From Paranoxybacillus vitaminiphilus (GTDB lineage: Bacteria > Bacillota > Bacilli > Bacillales > Anoxybacillaceae): 39,405 nucleotides of DNA. Where the stretch lies: NCBI RefSeq assembly GCF_003259935.1, contig NZ_QLMH01000022.1, positions 1-39,405 on the forward strand, given 5' to 3'. The notes under the pieces were generated by a model that did no database searches, was not told where the DNA came from, and was given only the letters and a program-made list of their open reading frames with translations. This document shows, piece by piece, positions 32,810 through 39,405 of the stretch (positions within the stretch are counted from its first letter, which is position 1; every line of letters begins with the position of its first letter). The position numbers were made by a program, and so were the translations under genes.

Positions 32810-32902
32810 GCTGACTCGATCTCATATTCTCCCTCTATCCATACAGCATATAGATTTGACGAAATAGCAAACACTCTTTATTTCTTAGACGATTGAGTCA
32901 GC
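32810..32902. repeat. Long imperfect hairpin
   Basis: GCTGACTCGAT at 32810-32820 and GATTGAGTCAGC at 32891-32902 are inverted copies about 70 bases apart. They lie between the coiled-coil gene and yjcA and may act as a weak bidirectional terminator. Confidence 0.4.
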
Positions 32903-32962
32903 ATACTTCCATTCCAATCAATCATTTTTCTGTTAGAACTATATGCTTCTTTTACCAATCTC

Positions 32963-33313
32963 TTATGACAATAGCTTTTCGACAATCACTTCCACTAAGG
33001 CAGCACAGCCAGCAATCGCTAAAATAACTATAATCGGTGTAAAAACGCTAGACAAAACTAAATAACCTATATATAGAACAGCAGAGCTCCATATCCCTGT
33101 GCACCAATAACAGCTCAATAACTCCCCGATCCAATATTTCCATCCTGTTCCTTTCACTTTTATAAACGTTTGGATTGTCCCATCCGGCAATTGTTCCTCG
33201 ATCATTTCGTGAAAAGGTTTTCTAATAAATGAGGTAATTGTATCATACACAATAAATCGTGTTAGCCGAAAACTCGCCAGAAAAAGGATAAGAAAGTCAA
33301 AGGCGTTTAGCAT
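32963..33313 (-). CDS. yjcA: DUF1360 sporulation membrane protein (YjcA-like)
   Basis: A 116-residue protein. A first hydrophobic helix with the DUF1360 signature (DFLILFLASFRLTRFIVYDT), the GELLSCYWCTGIWSS motif (two cysteines), and two C-terminal membrane helices (VLYIGYLVLSSVFTPI, IVILAIAGCAALVEVIVEKL) match B. subtilis YjcA, located next to spoVIF there. A CATANNNTA-type box (33348-33356) stands upstream, consistent with a mother-cell promoter. Confidence 0.8.
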   Translation of the reverse strand: MLNAFDFLILFLASFRLTRFIVYDTITSFIRKPFHEMIEEQLPDGTIQTFIKVKGTGWKYWIGELLSCYWCTGIWSSAVLYIGYLVLSSVFTPIIVILAIAGCAALVEVIVEKLLS

Positions 33314-33464
33314 AGATTCCCCACCTTTATTGTTCTAAAGTTCTATATAGTTTATGAAATCGCTGAAATACAAATGATAAAAAATTCCTTTTATTCTCAA
33401 GCGGCTTCCCCAATGAACCTTTCCCATCTACACTCTGTTTAGAGATTAGGAGACTTCTCGGTGA

Positions 33465-33492
33465 ACATGTTAAAAGAAGGAAACATATGATA
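33465..33492 (+). promoter_or_regulatory. Sigma-K-type promoter of the 124-residue protein gene
   Basis: GAAC, 17 bases, then CATATGATA: a full match to mAC-N16/17-CATANNNTA. It lies 40 bases before the ATG. Confidence 0.7.
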
Positions 33493-33532
33493 CTATAGAC
33501 ACTTTAACTGCAAGTACAAAGGAGAGGAAAAC

Positions 33533-33907
33533 ATGAATAAAATCGTTTTCAGCCGAAATTTTATAAAAAAACAACATGAGTCACGTAATAACGTGCACGA
33601 AATATTACACAATCTCGAACATGAAACAGAAGGAAACGTTCAACCGGTTAAGCAACATAACAGCGTGCATGAAATATTACACAATCTCCAACCTGAAACA
33701 GAAGTAAATGTTCATGTCGGAGAGCAGACGTATGATAACGCTGTGTTTTTAGCATTTGACATGAATCACAATAAAGCATCTTTTTTGATCGATCGATTTT
33801 ATAAAGACGGCAACCGCTTAACAGTTTTAAACAGCAGCGATATCACTTCGATTGACTTACCGGTGTCAACAAACAAAGATGAGAATGCAGATAACGAGGA
33901 TGAATAA
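33533..33907 (+). CDS. Spore-associated candidate with an internal duplication
   Basis: A 124-residue hydrophilic protein. An approximately 24-residue unit is repeated: NNVHEILHNLEHETEGNV (20-37) and NSVHEILHNLQPETEVNV (44-61). The rest is a soluble domain (YDNAVFLAFDMNHNKASFLI, ...) and an acidic tail (DENADNEDE). It has a clear GGAGAGG site and a sigma-K promoter. Its genomic place corresponds to the cotVWXYZ region of B. subtilis, but I see no clear homology to those proteins. Confidence 0.7.
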   Translation: MNKIVFSRNFIKKQHESRNNVHEILHNLEHETEGNVQPVKQHNSVHEILHNLQPETEVNVHVGEQTYDNAVFLAFDMNHNKASFLIDRFYKDGNRLTVLNSSDITSIDLPVSTNKDENADNEDE

Positions 33908-33953
33908 AAAAGTAAAGCCAGCCCTTTTTAACAAGCGGCTGGCTTTACTTTTT
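33908..33953. terminator. Bidirectional terminator between the coat candidate and galU-type gene
   Basis: AAAGTAAAGCCAGCC pairs with GGCTGGCTTTACTTTTT around CTTTTTAACAAGC. It is 1 base after the stop at 33907 and 28 bases before the end of the convergent gene. The inner GCCAGCC/GGCTGGC resembles the ends of family 1. Confidence 0.85.
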
Positions 33954-33980
33954 AAGCGTTTGGAACAAGCTGCTCCGCTT

Positions 33981-34790
33981 CTATACACCCTTTTGATAAA
34001 CCATATTTATGAGAGAAATATAATCATCCGGCGAACCTATATCAAACCTTTTCCCATCTGTAATTTTGCCGTAGCATGCTTCTTTGGCTAGTAATTCTTT
34101 TATTGCATCTGTCAATTGAATCTCTTCCTCTTCTTTCGGATTTAATAACTCTAACGATGAGAATATAGAAGGAGTAAACACATATCTTCCGATGACCGCC
34201 AAGTTGGATGGTGGATTTTTTTTCGGTTTTTCGATAATATCCATAACATGATACATCTGAGCGCCAAGTTCTTTCCCTTTTATAACACCATATTTATGCA
34301 AATGTTCCGCAGCCACTTTGTTCAGCCCAATTATGCTATGACCATGGGTCTCATATTCTTCTATTAGCTGCTTTATCGCCGGTTTCTTTCCTTCTAATAT
34401 GATGTCATCAGGCAAAAGAACCGCAAATGGTTCATTCCCAACAAACAACTTTCCTAAACGCACCGCATCACCGAGCCCCCTCGCATATGGTTGTCGTGTG
34501 TAATAAAGCTGTATGTTAGGAACAACCTCTTTCGTCAATAGATGTGTTTTGTTTTTCTTTTCTAAAAACGCTTCCAATTCAAGAGAATGATCAAAATAAT
34601 CGACAATTACATTTTTTGTTCTTGAAACGACAATTAAAATCTCTTCGATTCCCGACTCGATCGCCTCTTCCACCACAAACTGAATCGCTGGCTTCACTCC
34701 AATGGGGAACATTTCCTTTGGAATCACCTTTGTAATCGGCAGACTTCGAGTACCATATCCTGCTGCCGGAATAATTGCTTTCTTTACCAC
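33981..34790 (-). CDS. ytdA: UTP-glucose-1-phosphate uridylyltransferase (GalU/YtdA family)
   Basis: A 269-residue nucleotidyltransferase making UDP-glucose from UTP and glucose-1-phosphate. The GalU signature (PAAGYGTRSLPITKVIPKEM) and the DD(I)IL metal site in VLLPDDIILEG are conserved. It starts at GTG behind GAGGGGAG. It is divergent from the UDP-glucose dehydrogenase gene, matching B. subtilis ytdA next to the ytcABC genes, so it supplies UDP-glucose for a spore-surface glycan. A CATACGAT box (34837-34844) with no good -35 may be a sigma-K promoter. Confidence 0.85.
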   Translation of the reverse strand: MVKKAIIPAAGYGTRSLPITKVIPKEMFPIGVKPAIQFVVEEAIESGIEEILIVVSRTKNVIVDYFDHSLELEAFLEKKNKTHLLTKEVVPNIQLYYTRQPYARGLGDAVRLGKLFVGNEPFAVLLPDDIILEGKKPAIKQLIEEYETHGHSIIGLNKVAAEHLHKYGVIKGKELGAQMYHVMDIIEKPKKNPPSNLAVIGRYVFTPSIFSSLELLNPKEEEEIQLTDAIKELLAKEACYGKITDGKRFDIGSPDDYISLINMVYQKGV

Positions 34791-34975
34791 GTTCGTTTCT
34801 CCCCTCTACTTTCTTTATCTCCATCTTATTCGTTACATCGTATGAAGAAAGGTTGTCCAAAGAAAATAGGCACCGCGCTCCCCCTCATTTTGGGCACCTG
34901 CAGCGGTAACACATTAGCCCTGTCCATTAATACGCTATAAGAGCCACATACTTTTTTGAGGGGAGTGTACGCTTG

Positions 34976-36265
34976 ATGAATATATGTGTAATAGGCGCCG
35001 GATACGTAGGCTTAACAACGGCCGCCGTGCTTGCTGAGCTTGGTCATGAAGTAAACTGTATCGACAAAGACAAACAAAAGATAGAAATGCTGAATAACAG
35101 TGAAGTTCCTATTTATGAGCCGGGCCTAAAAGAATTCATTGATAAAAACTATAATCATCTTACTTTTACCGATTCCCTCGATGATTATATAAAGAGAGCT
35201 TCCGTCGTGTTCATTTGTGTAGGCACCCCTTCTTCGGAAGACGGAAGCACTGACTTATCATATATTGATTCAGTCATTGATGAACTATCAAGTCGCATTA
35301 ACTCGTATAAAACCATTGTTACGAAAAGCACTGTGCCGCCTGGAACGAATGAATGGATATATAACCAGCTGCTTGAAAAAGGCGTCTCTCCTGAACTTTT
35401 CAACATCGTTTCAAACCCGGAGTTCTTAAGAGAAGGCTCTGCCATTCATGATATGTTCCATGCTGACAAAATTGTTGTCGGTCTTCGTTCTGGTGATCAT
35501 CGGTCATTGGCGGTTATTCAAGAAGTGTATACCGGAATCAACGCCCCTTACGTGATCACCAGCTTAAATGGAGCAGAAATGATGAAATATGCTGCAAACG
35601 CCTTTTTAGCTACAAAAATTTCATTTATGAATGAAATTGCCCGCATTTGCGAAGCATTTCAAGTAGATGTAAACGATGTGGCAAAAGGAATTGGACTGGA
35701 TCCGCGAATCGGCCCGCATTTTTTACAAGCCGGCTTAGGATATGGAGGCTCTTGTTTCCCAAAAGATGTAAAATCACTTGAACGAACTGCACTTTCGAAA
35801 AACATTCAACCTCATATTTTACAAGCAGTACAAACAGTAAATGAGACACAGATTGATATTTATTTGGAAAAATTAAAAACGCTTTTCCCTGATTTCACTC
35901 ATCTTAAAATCGCTGTTTTAGGGATTGCCTTTAAACCGAACACTGATGATACACGTTACTCACCAGCAGAACGATTCATTCGATGCTTGAGCCAATTTGA
36001 CTGCGAAATTCATACTTATGATCCACAAGCGAAGCTACAGAATCCTCTCCCTGCAAATGTCATCCAAAAGGACTCCATCACTTCTGCCATTCGTGACGCT
36101 GATTGTGTCATTATTGCAACCGATTGGAACGAATTTAAACAGTTAGATTGGCCGGAAGTAAGGCAGCTTATGAAAGGGACGATTATTTTCGATACACGCA
36201 ATTGCCTTGATCGTAACAAGATAGAACAGTACGGATTACATTATGTAGGAGTTGGTCGCGGATGA
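34976..36265 (+). CDS. ytcA: UDP-glucose 6-dehydrogenase (YtcA/Ugd family)
   Basis: A 429-residue enzyme oxidising UDP-glucose to UDP-glucuronate. The Rossmann motif GAGYVG lies at 7-12; the catalytic Cys260 in GYGGSCFPKD and the C-terminal UDP-binding motif FKPNTDDTRYSPA are intact. I start at the ATG at 34976; GAGGGGAGTG lies about 8 bases upstream. It ends in an ATGA overlap with the next gene, so the three genes form one tight operon. It resembles B. subtilis YtcA, which is expressed late in sporulation. Confidence 0.9.
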   Translation: MNICVIGAGYVGLTTAAVLAELGHEVNCIDKDKQKIEMLNNSEVPIYEPGLKEFIDKNYNHLTFTDSLDDYIKRASVVFICVGTPSSEDGSTDLSYIDSVIDELSSRINSYKTIVTKSTVPPGTNEWIYNQLLEKGVSPELFNIVSNPEFLREGSAIHDMFHADKIVVGLRSGDHRSLAVIQEVYTGINAPYVITSLNGAEMMKYAANAFLATKISFMNEIARICEAFQVDVNDVAKGIGLDPRIGPHFLQAGLGYGGSCFPKDVKSLERTALSKNIQPHILQAVQTVNETQIDIYLEKLKTLFPDFTHLKIAVLGIAFKPNTDDTRYSPAERFIRCLSQFDCEIHTYDPQAKLQNPLPANVIQKDSITSAIRDADCVIIATDWNEFKQLDWPEVRQLMKGTIIFDTRNCLDRNKIEQYGLHYVGVGRG

Positions 36266-37218
36266 ACATTCTCGTTACTGGCGCTGCCGGTTTTATCGGC
36301 TCTCATTTATGTGAAAAATTATTGGAAGAGGAAAACAATACGATCATTGGCATCGATTGTTTCATTGGCCCTACTTCAACTGCTATAAAAAAATGTAATT
36401 TAGAAAAACTCATTTCTCATCCAAGGTTCACGTTCATTTCCAAAGACCTTCTCTCCATTGACCTTCATGAACTTTTAAAAGAGATAGATGTTGTTTATCA
36501 TTTGGCAGGAATGCCGGGTGTTCGTACAAGTTGGGGAAGAAACTTTCAGGAGTATGTTGACAATAACATTTCATCAACCCAATGGTTGTTAGAAGCGTGT
36601 AAAGACCTTCCGCTTAAACAGTTTATTTTTGCTTCAACATCTTCTGTTTATGGAGAAAAGGAGGGAAAAGTATCAGAAGAAATAGAGCCGGCACCATTAT
36701 CGCCATATGGGATTACAAAATTAACAGCCGAACATTTATGTAAAGTATACAAAACAAGCTTTGAAATTCCTATCGTTATTTTGCGCTACTTTACCGTTTA
36801 TGGCCCCCGCCAACGACCCGATATGGCCTTTCACCGTTTCATCAAGCAAATACTAACCAATCAACCCATTACCATTTTCGGAGATGGAACGCAAACGCGA
36901 GATTTTACGTACATTTCTGATTGTGTAAGCGGAACTGCAGCTGTCTTAGGGAATACAAATACGATTGGAAAAACCATCAATATCGGTGGAAAAGAACGAG
37001 CATCCATTAATGACATTATTGATTTATTAGAGTTGCTGACAGGGAAAAAAGCGAAGAGACATTATACGAAAACGGTCATCGGAGAACCTAAGCATACATG
37101 GGCTGATATTTCTGCTGCAGAGCATGATTTAAACTATGCTCCAACTATCGCATTAAAAGAAGGATTGCAAAGGGAAATCGACTATATACGCTCGGTTTAT
37201 CAGGATGAAATATCATGA
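36262..37218 (+). CDS. ytcB: NAD-dependent nucleotide-sugar epimerase (YtcB-like)
   Basis: A 318-residue extended short-chain dehydrogenase. The NAD-binding motif GAAGFIGSHL is at 7-16, the catalytic Tyr149-x3-Lys153 lies in SPYGITKLTAEH, and RYFTVYGPRQRPDMAF marks the substrate side. It is probably a UDP-glucuronate 4-epimerase (the substrate made by the previous gene), but UDP-glucose 4-epimerase is possible. ATGA overlaps at both ends show coupled translation with ytcA and ytcC. Confidence 0.85.
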   Translation: MNILVTGAAGFIGSHLCEKLLEEENNTIIGIDCFIGPTSTAIKKCNLEKLISHPRFTFISKDLLSIDLHELLKEIDVVYHLAGMPGVRTSWGRNFQEYVDNNISSTQWLLEACKDLPLKQFIFASTSSVYGEKEGKVSEEIEPAPLSPYGITKLTAEHLCKVYKTSFEIPIVILRYFTVYGPRQRPDMAFHRFIKQILTNQPITIFGDGTQTRDFTYISDCVSGTAAVLGNTNTIGKTINIGGKERASINDIIDLLELLTGKKAKRHYTKTVIGEPKHTWADISAAEHDLNYAPTIALKEGLQREIDYIRSVYQDEIS

Positions 37219-38393
37219 AAATCGCTTTTATATGCACTGAAAAACTCCCTTCTCCTGCTGTGAAAGGTGGAGCAATTCAGCTCATGATTGATGGGATCGC
37301 CCCATTCATTAGCCAAAACCATTCACTTACCATCTTTTCGATAACAGATTGTTCCTTGCCATTGACAGAAAAAAGCGGCAACATTGAATATATTCGCTTT
37401 CCGAAAGAATCATATGAAGAAAATGTCGCTGCTGAATTAACAAAACGCACATTTGACGTCATTCATGTCTTCAACCGTCCAGCAGGTCTTGTCAAATATT
37501 ATAAAGAGGCTTCCCCGGCCAGCGCTTTTGTGTTAAGTGTTCATAATGACATGTTTTCTCCTTTAAAAATCACTAAAGAGCTGGCCGAACAAGCAATCGA
37601 GCAAAGCACCTTCATTACGACTGTCAGTGAATACATTAAGCGTACGATTACCGGCCGATATGAACTGCCTTCCGACAAGGTTGAAGTCGTCTATTCCGGC
37701 ATTGACCTTGAGCAATATGTTCCTGCTTGGACAGAAAAAGGGAAAAAGATTCGTAAGTCCATGCGAAAAGAATGGAATGTCGCAAATAAGAAAGTGATTT
37801 TATTTATTGGCCGGTTAGCCAAAACAAAAGGACCTCATATCCTCATTCAATGTATGAGCGAGGTTCTTGCCTGCCACCATGATGCTGTTTTAGTCATTGT
37901 TGGCGGAAAATGGTTTAGTGATAACGGCTGGAATGATTATGTTGAACAATTGCATCAGTTAGCCAAACCATATGGAGAGAAAATTATCTTTACAAACTAC
38001 ATTCCCGCCGAAAAAATTCCACCTATTTTCTTAATAAGTGATGTGTTCGTATGCAGCTCTCAATGGCATGAACCACTGGCGAGAGTACACTATGAAGCGA
38101 TGGCTGCCGGAGTACCGATTATTACAACGAATCGCGGTGGGAACGCTGAAGTGATTCATCATATGGAAAATGGGCTTGTCATTGATGACTATCAAAATAT
38201 TCACTCCTTCTCTAAAGCCATTCATTTCATGCTTACTCATCGAGAAAAAGCTTTGCAAATGGCGAAAAACGGGCGAAACTATGTAGAGGAACATTTTTCA
38301 TTCACACATGTAGCAGCACGATTAGAAGCGATTTATAGAAGAGCATACAACATCGTTCAAAAAATAAAAACGGGAGTGTCTCACAAGGAATGA
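37215..38393 (+). CDS. ytcC: Glycosyltransferase family 4 protein (YtcC-like)
   Basis: A 392-residue GT-B glycosyltransferase. The N-terminal acceptor domain is seen in KGGAIQLMIDGIAPFISQN; the donor domain shows VILFIGRLAKTKGPHIL and the EPLARVHYEAMAAGVPIITT motif with the conserved Glu residues. It starts in an ATGA overlap with ytcB. With the two UDP-sugar enzymes it should add UDP-galacturonate- or glucuronate-type sugars to the spore surface. The terminator of the operon is partly inside the last codons. Confidence 0.85.
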   Translation: MKIAFICTEKLPSPAVKGGAIQLMIDGIAPFISQNHSLTIFSITDCSLPLTEKSGNIEYIRFPKESYEENVAAELTKRTFDVIHVFNRPAGLVKYYKEASPASAFVLSVHNDMFSPLKITKELAEQAIEQSTFITTVSEYIKRTITGRYELPSDKVEVVYSGIDLEQYVPAWTEKGKKIRKSMRKEWNVANKKVILFIGRLAKTKGPHILIQCMSEVLACHHDAVLVIVGGKWFSDNGWNDYVEQLHQLAKPYGEKIIFTNYIPAEKIPPIFLISDVFVCSSQWHEPLARVHYEAMAAGVPIITTNRGGNAEVIHHMENGLVIDDYQNIHSFSKAIHFMLTHREKALQMAKNGRNYVEEHFSFTHVAARLEAIYRRAYNIVQKIKTGVSHKE

Positions 38394-38406
38394 GACGCTC
38401 CTTTTT
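38373..38406 (+). terminator. Terminator of the ytcABC operon, overlapping ytcC
   Basis: GGAGTGTCTCA pairs with TGAGACGCTCC (11-bp stem with one G-U pair), followed by TTTTT. The stop codon TGA is the first part of the 3' arm, so the 5' arm encodes the last residues of the glycosyltransferase. Confidence 0.9.
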
Positions 38407-38429
38407 AAGTCTTGATCATCGAAAAATCT

Positions 38430-38843
38430 CTACTTGTCCTCTTTATTAACAAAAGTTTGTTCTTCTTCTAAGCCGATTAATGTGAGAGAGACAATTTTTT
38501 CCGGTAACAAAGTTATTCTTTCGTTATCTTTTGCAGTTTGAAATACGACTTGTTTATCTTTATATTCGATTATATACCCCTCATAATTGGTATTGTCCAT
38601 GATCAAGTTACACTTGATATTTGCAAGATGAGCAGGCAGGTTAGCTAAAAAGTTCAACTTTTCACCAAGTGTCATTTTTTGAAACTCCTTTGTGGCAAAT
38701 GTCTCTTGAGCCTCTTGAGTCTGCTTTTTATCTTTTTCAGCATGCCCTATAAATGTTTCCTGCATATAGGTTACTGTCTGCTTCAGCTTAGGTTGTACAA
38801 TATATAAGAGGGGAGAATTAGGAACAGCCTGATGCGTTTTCAT
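38430..38843 (-). CDS. cotO: CotO-like spore coat protein
   Basis: A 137-residue protein resembling CotO (YjbX). The typical N-terminus PLLYIVQPKLKQTVTYMQET is followed by a linker, and the C-terminal domain begins FQKMTLGEKLNFLANLPAHL and contains LIMDNTNYEGYIIEYKDKQV and ITLLPEKIVSLTLIG. It is shorter than B. subtilis CotO (about 227 residues). In B. subtilis CotO directs the assembly of the outer coat and crust. A near-match to a sigma-K promoter (AC-N15-CATATATA) lies upstream. The call is by family resemblance and by synteny with yjcA and spoVIF. Confidence 0.65.
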   Translation of the reverse strand: MKTHQAVPNSPLLYIVQPKLKQTVTYMQETFIGHAEKDKKQTQEAQETFATKEFQKMTLGEKLNFLANLPAHLANIKCNLIMDNTNYEGYIIEYKDKQVVFQTAKDNERITLLPEKIVSLTLIGLEEEQTFVNKEDK

Positions 38844-38925
38844 TTAAACGACCTCCTCGCATTTTCATATAAAATATATATGCTTCTTTCTTTCAGAGTT
38901 GCGAATAAAATGCTCGCCAACAAAA

Positions 38926-38967
38926 AGAAAAAGCTGTAACGGTTCAAACCCGTTGACAGCTTTTTCT
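38926..38967. terminator. Hairpin terminator upstream of the repeat array
   Basis: AAAAAGCTGTAACGG pairs with CCGTTGACAGCTTTTT (one-base bulge); T-runs on both strands make it bidirectional. It lies upstream of cotO. Confidence 0.7.
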
Positions 38968-38989
38968 TTGTTATAGCTAAACAGCTCAG

Positions 38990-39184
38990 ATTGCCGCCTA
39001 CGCTTTTCTTTTTGTCTAGCTCGGCTCGCAACGTGTCAACTGCTTGAATAGCATCTTCGCTGACATGCGCCGAGTAATCGCAGGCGCAGCTTCTGGAAAA
39101 TAACCTTCCTCCGTCGAAATGACAAGCATTTCTCGTCGGAAGAACATTTTCCTTCGGCGTTAACCGCTCGCCTACGCTTTTCTT
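38990..39184. repeat. Structured repeat family 2, copy R2
   Basis: About 195 bases. Near-identical to R1 (28966-29158) over GTCTAGCTCG to CGCAGCTTCTGGAAAATAAC, then it diverges. Its long stem GGAAAAT-AAC-CTTCC with GGAAG-AAC-ATTTTCC is fully paired, and GAAATG pairs with CATTTC at the tip. An apparent reading frame inside (starting about 39187 on the minus strand) is shared by the repeat and is not a gene. Confidence 0.8.
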
Positions 39185-39307
39185 CATTGTCTAGCTTCAG
39201 CGGCTAGCTCTCTTCTGCCAAATAACCTTCTCCCTCGAAGTGCAAGCACTTCTGCGGGCGAAGAACATTTGGCTTCGAGAGCTAATCGCGCCGCCTACGC
39301 TTTTCTT
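39185..39307. repeat. Structured repeat family 2, copy R3 (123-bp unit)
   Basis: This unit is CATTGTCTAGCTTCAGCGGC ... CGCCTACGCTTTTCTT. The structure is four nested stems: TAGCTCTC/GAGAGCTA, GCCAAAT/ATTTGGC, CTTCTCCC/GGGCGAAG and AAGTGC/GCACTT. The AAC/AAC internal loop separates the second and third stems. It directly follows R2. Confidence 0.85.
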
Positions 39308-39405
39308 CATTGTCTAGCTTCAGCGGCTAGCTCTCTTCTGCCAAATAACCTTCTCCCTCGAAGTGCAAGCACTTCTGCGGGCGAAGAACATTTGGCTTCG
39401 AGAGC
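39308..39405. repeat. Structured repeat family 2, copy R4 (cut by window end)
   Basis: All 98 bases seen are identical to the first 98 bases of R3, at a period of 123. The array probably continues beyond the window. Confidence 0.88.

Noticed and set aside
34947-34954. CATACTTT as a sigma-K -10 for ytcA
   Set aside because: The transcription start would fall inside the ribosome binding site, and no -35 is found at 16-17 bases.
38840-39187. 115-residue minus-strand frame (and a similar 75-residue frame at 28868-29095)
   Set aside because: Both run through family-2 repeats; their identical segment comes from the repeat. No ribosome site or coding pattern.

Overview
The window looks like a chromosomal segment of a thermophilic or moderately thermophilic, endospore-forming Bacillaceae, probably Parageobacillus, Geobacillus or Anoxybacillus. 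The evidence is strong AGGAGG-type ribosome binding sites with frequent GTG/TTG starts, an S-box metIC operon, SpoVIF, YjcZ and SpoVA genes, and gene neighbourhoods like the B. subtilis cotO-yjcA-spoVIF-yjcD-yjcFGH-metIC region. The species cannot be fixed from sequence alone.

1-5.5 kb, defence and stability. A type I restriction-modification operon (hsdM-hsdS-hsdR, minus strand) has an hsdR cut off at codon 607, next to an inverted-repeat structure that looks like the end of an insertion sequence. A small antitoxin/PemK-like toxin pair follows. It has an extended -10 promoter and two perfect TATGCATA palindromes two helical turns apart.

5.8-10.4 kb, housekeeping. tRNA-Val(GAC) with a textbook sigma-A promoter, a DsbA/FrnE-like oxidoreductase, an HD-domain protein, and the methionine genes metI-metC behind a complete SAM (S-box) riboswitch.

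10.5-16.9 kb, a ketone-body module. scoA-scoB (succinyl-CoA:3-oxoacid CoA-transferase), a GntP-type permease, 3-hydroxybutyrate dehydrogenase and thiolase form one operon preceded by a -24/-12 promoter. A PAS-AAA+-Fis sigma-54 activator gene lies upstream. Together they would import 3-hydroxybutyrate or a related acid, oxidise it, load CoA and cleave it to acetyl-CoA.

17-25 kb. A PgpA-like protein, the yjcH-yjcG-yjcF homologues, a transposase remnant with SOS-like boxes, a DUF421 membrane protein, the YjcD helicase, SpoVIF, YjcZ and a thioredoxin-like protein.

25.2-29.4 kb. A spoVA2-type operon of the kind linked to high spore heat resistance: DUF1657, YhcN/YlaJ lipoprotein, SpoVAC, SpoVAD, SpoVAE, DUF1657, a DUF421-DUF1657 fusion and a small repeat protein.

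29.5-38.9 kb. Small spore-associated genes, several with recognisable sigma-K promoters, then the YjcA homologue, a spore-glycan cluster (ytdA, ytcA-ytcB-ytcC) and a CotO-like coat protein.

Two dispersed, strongly structured repeat families run through the window. One is an imperfect palindrome of up to about 125 bp that caps the 3' ends of many genes. The other is a longer folded element whose copies differ by compensating stem changes. It is present once inside the spoVA2 operon and as a tandem 123-bp array at the right end.
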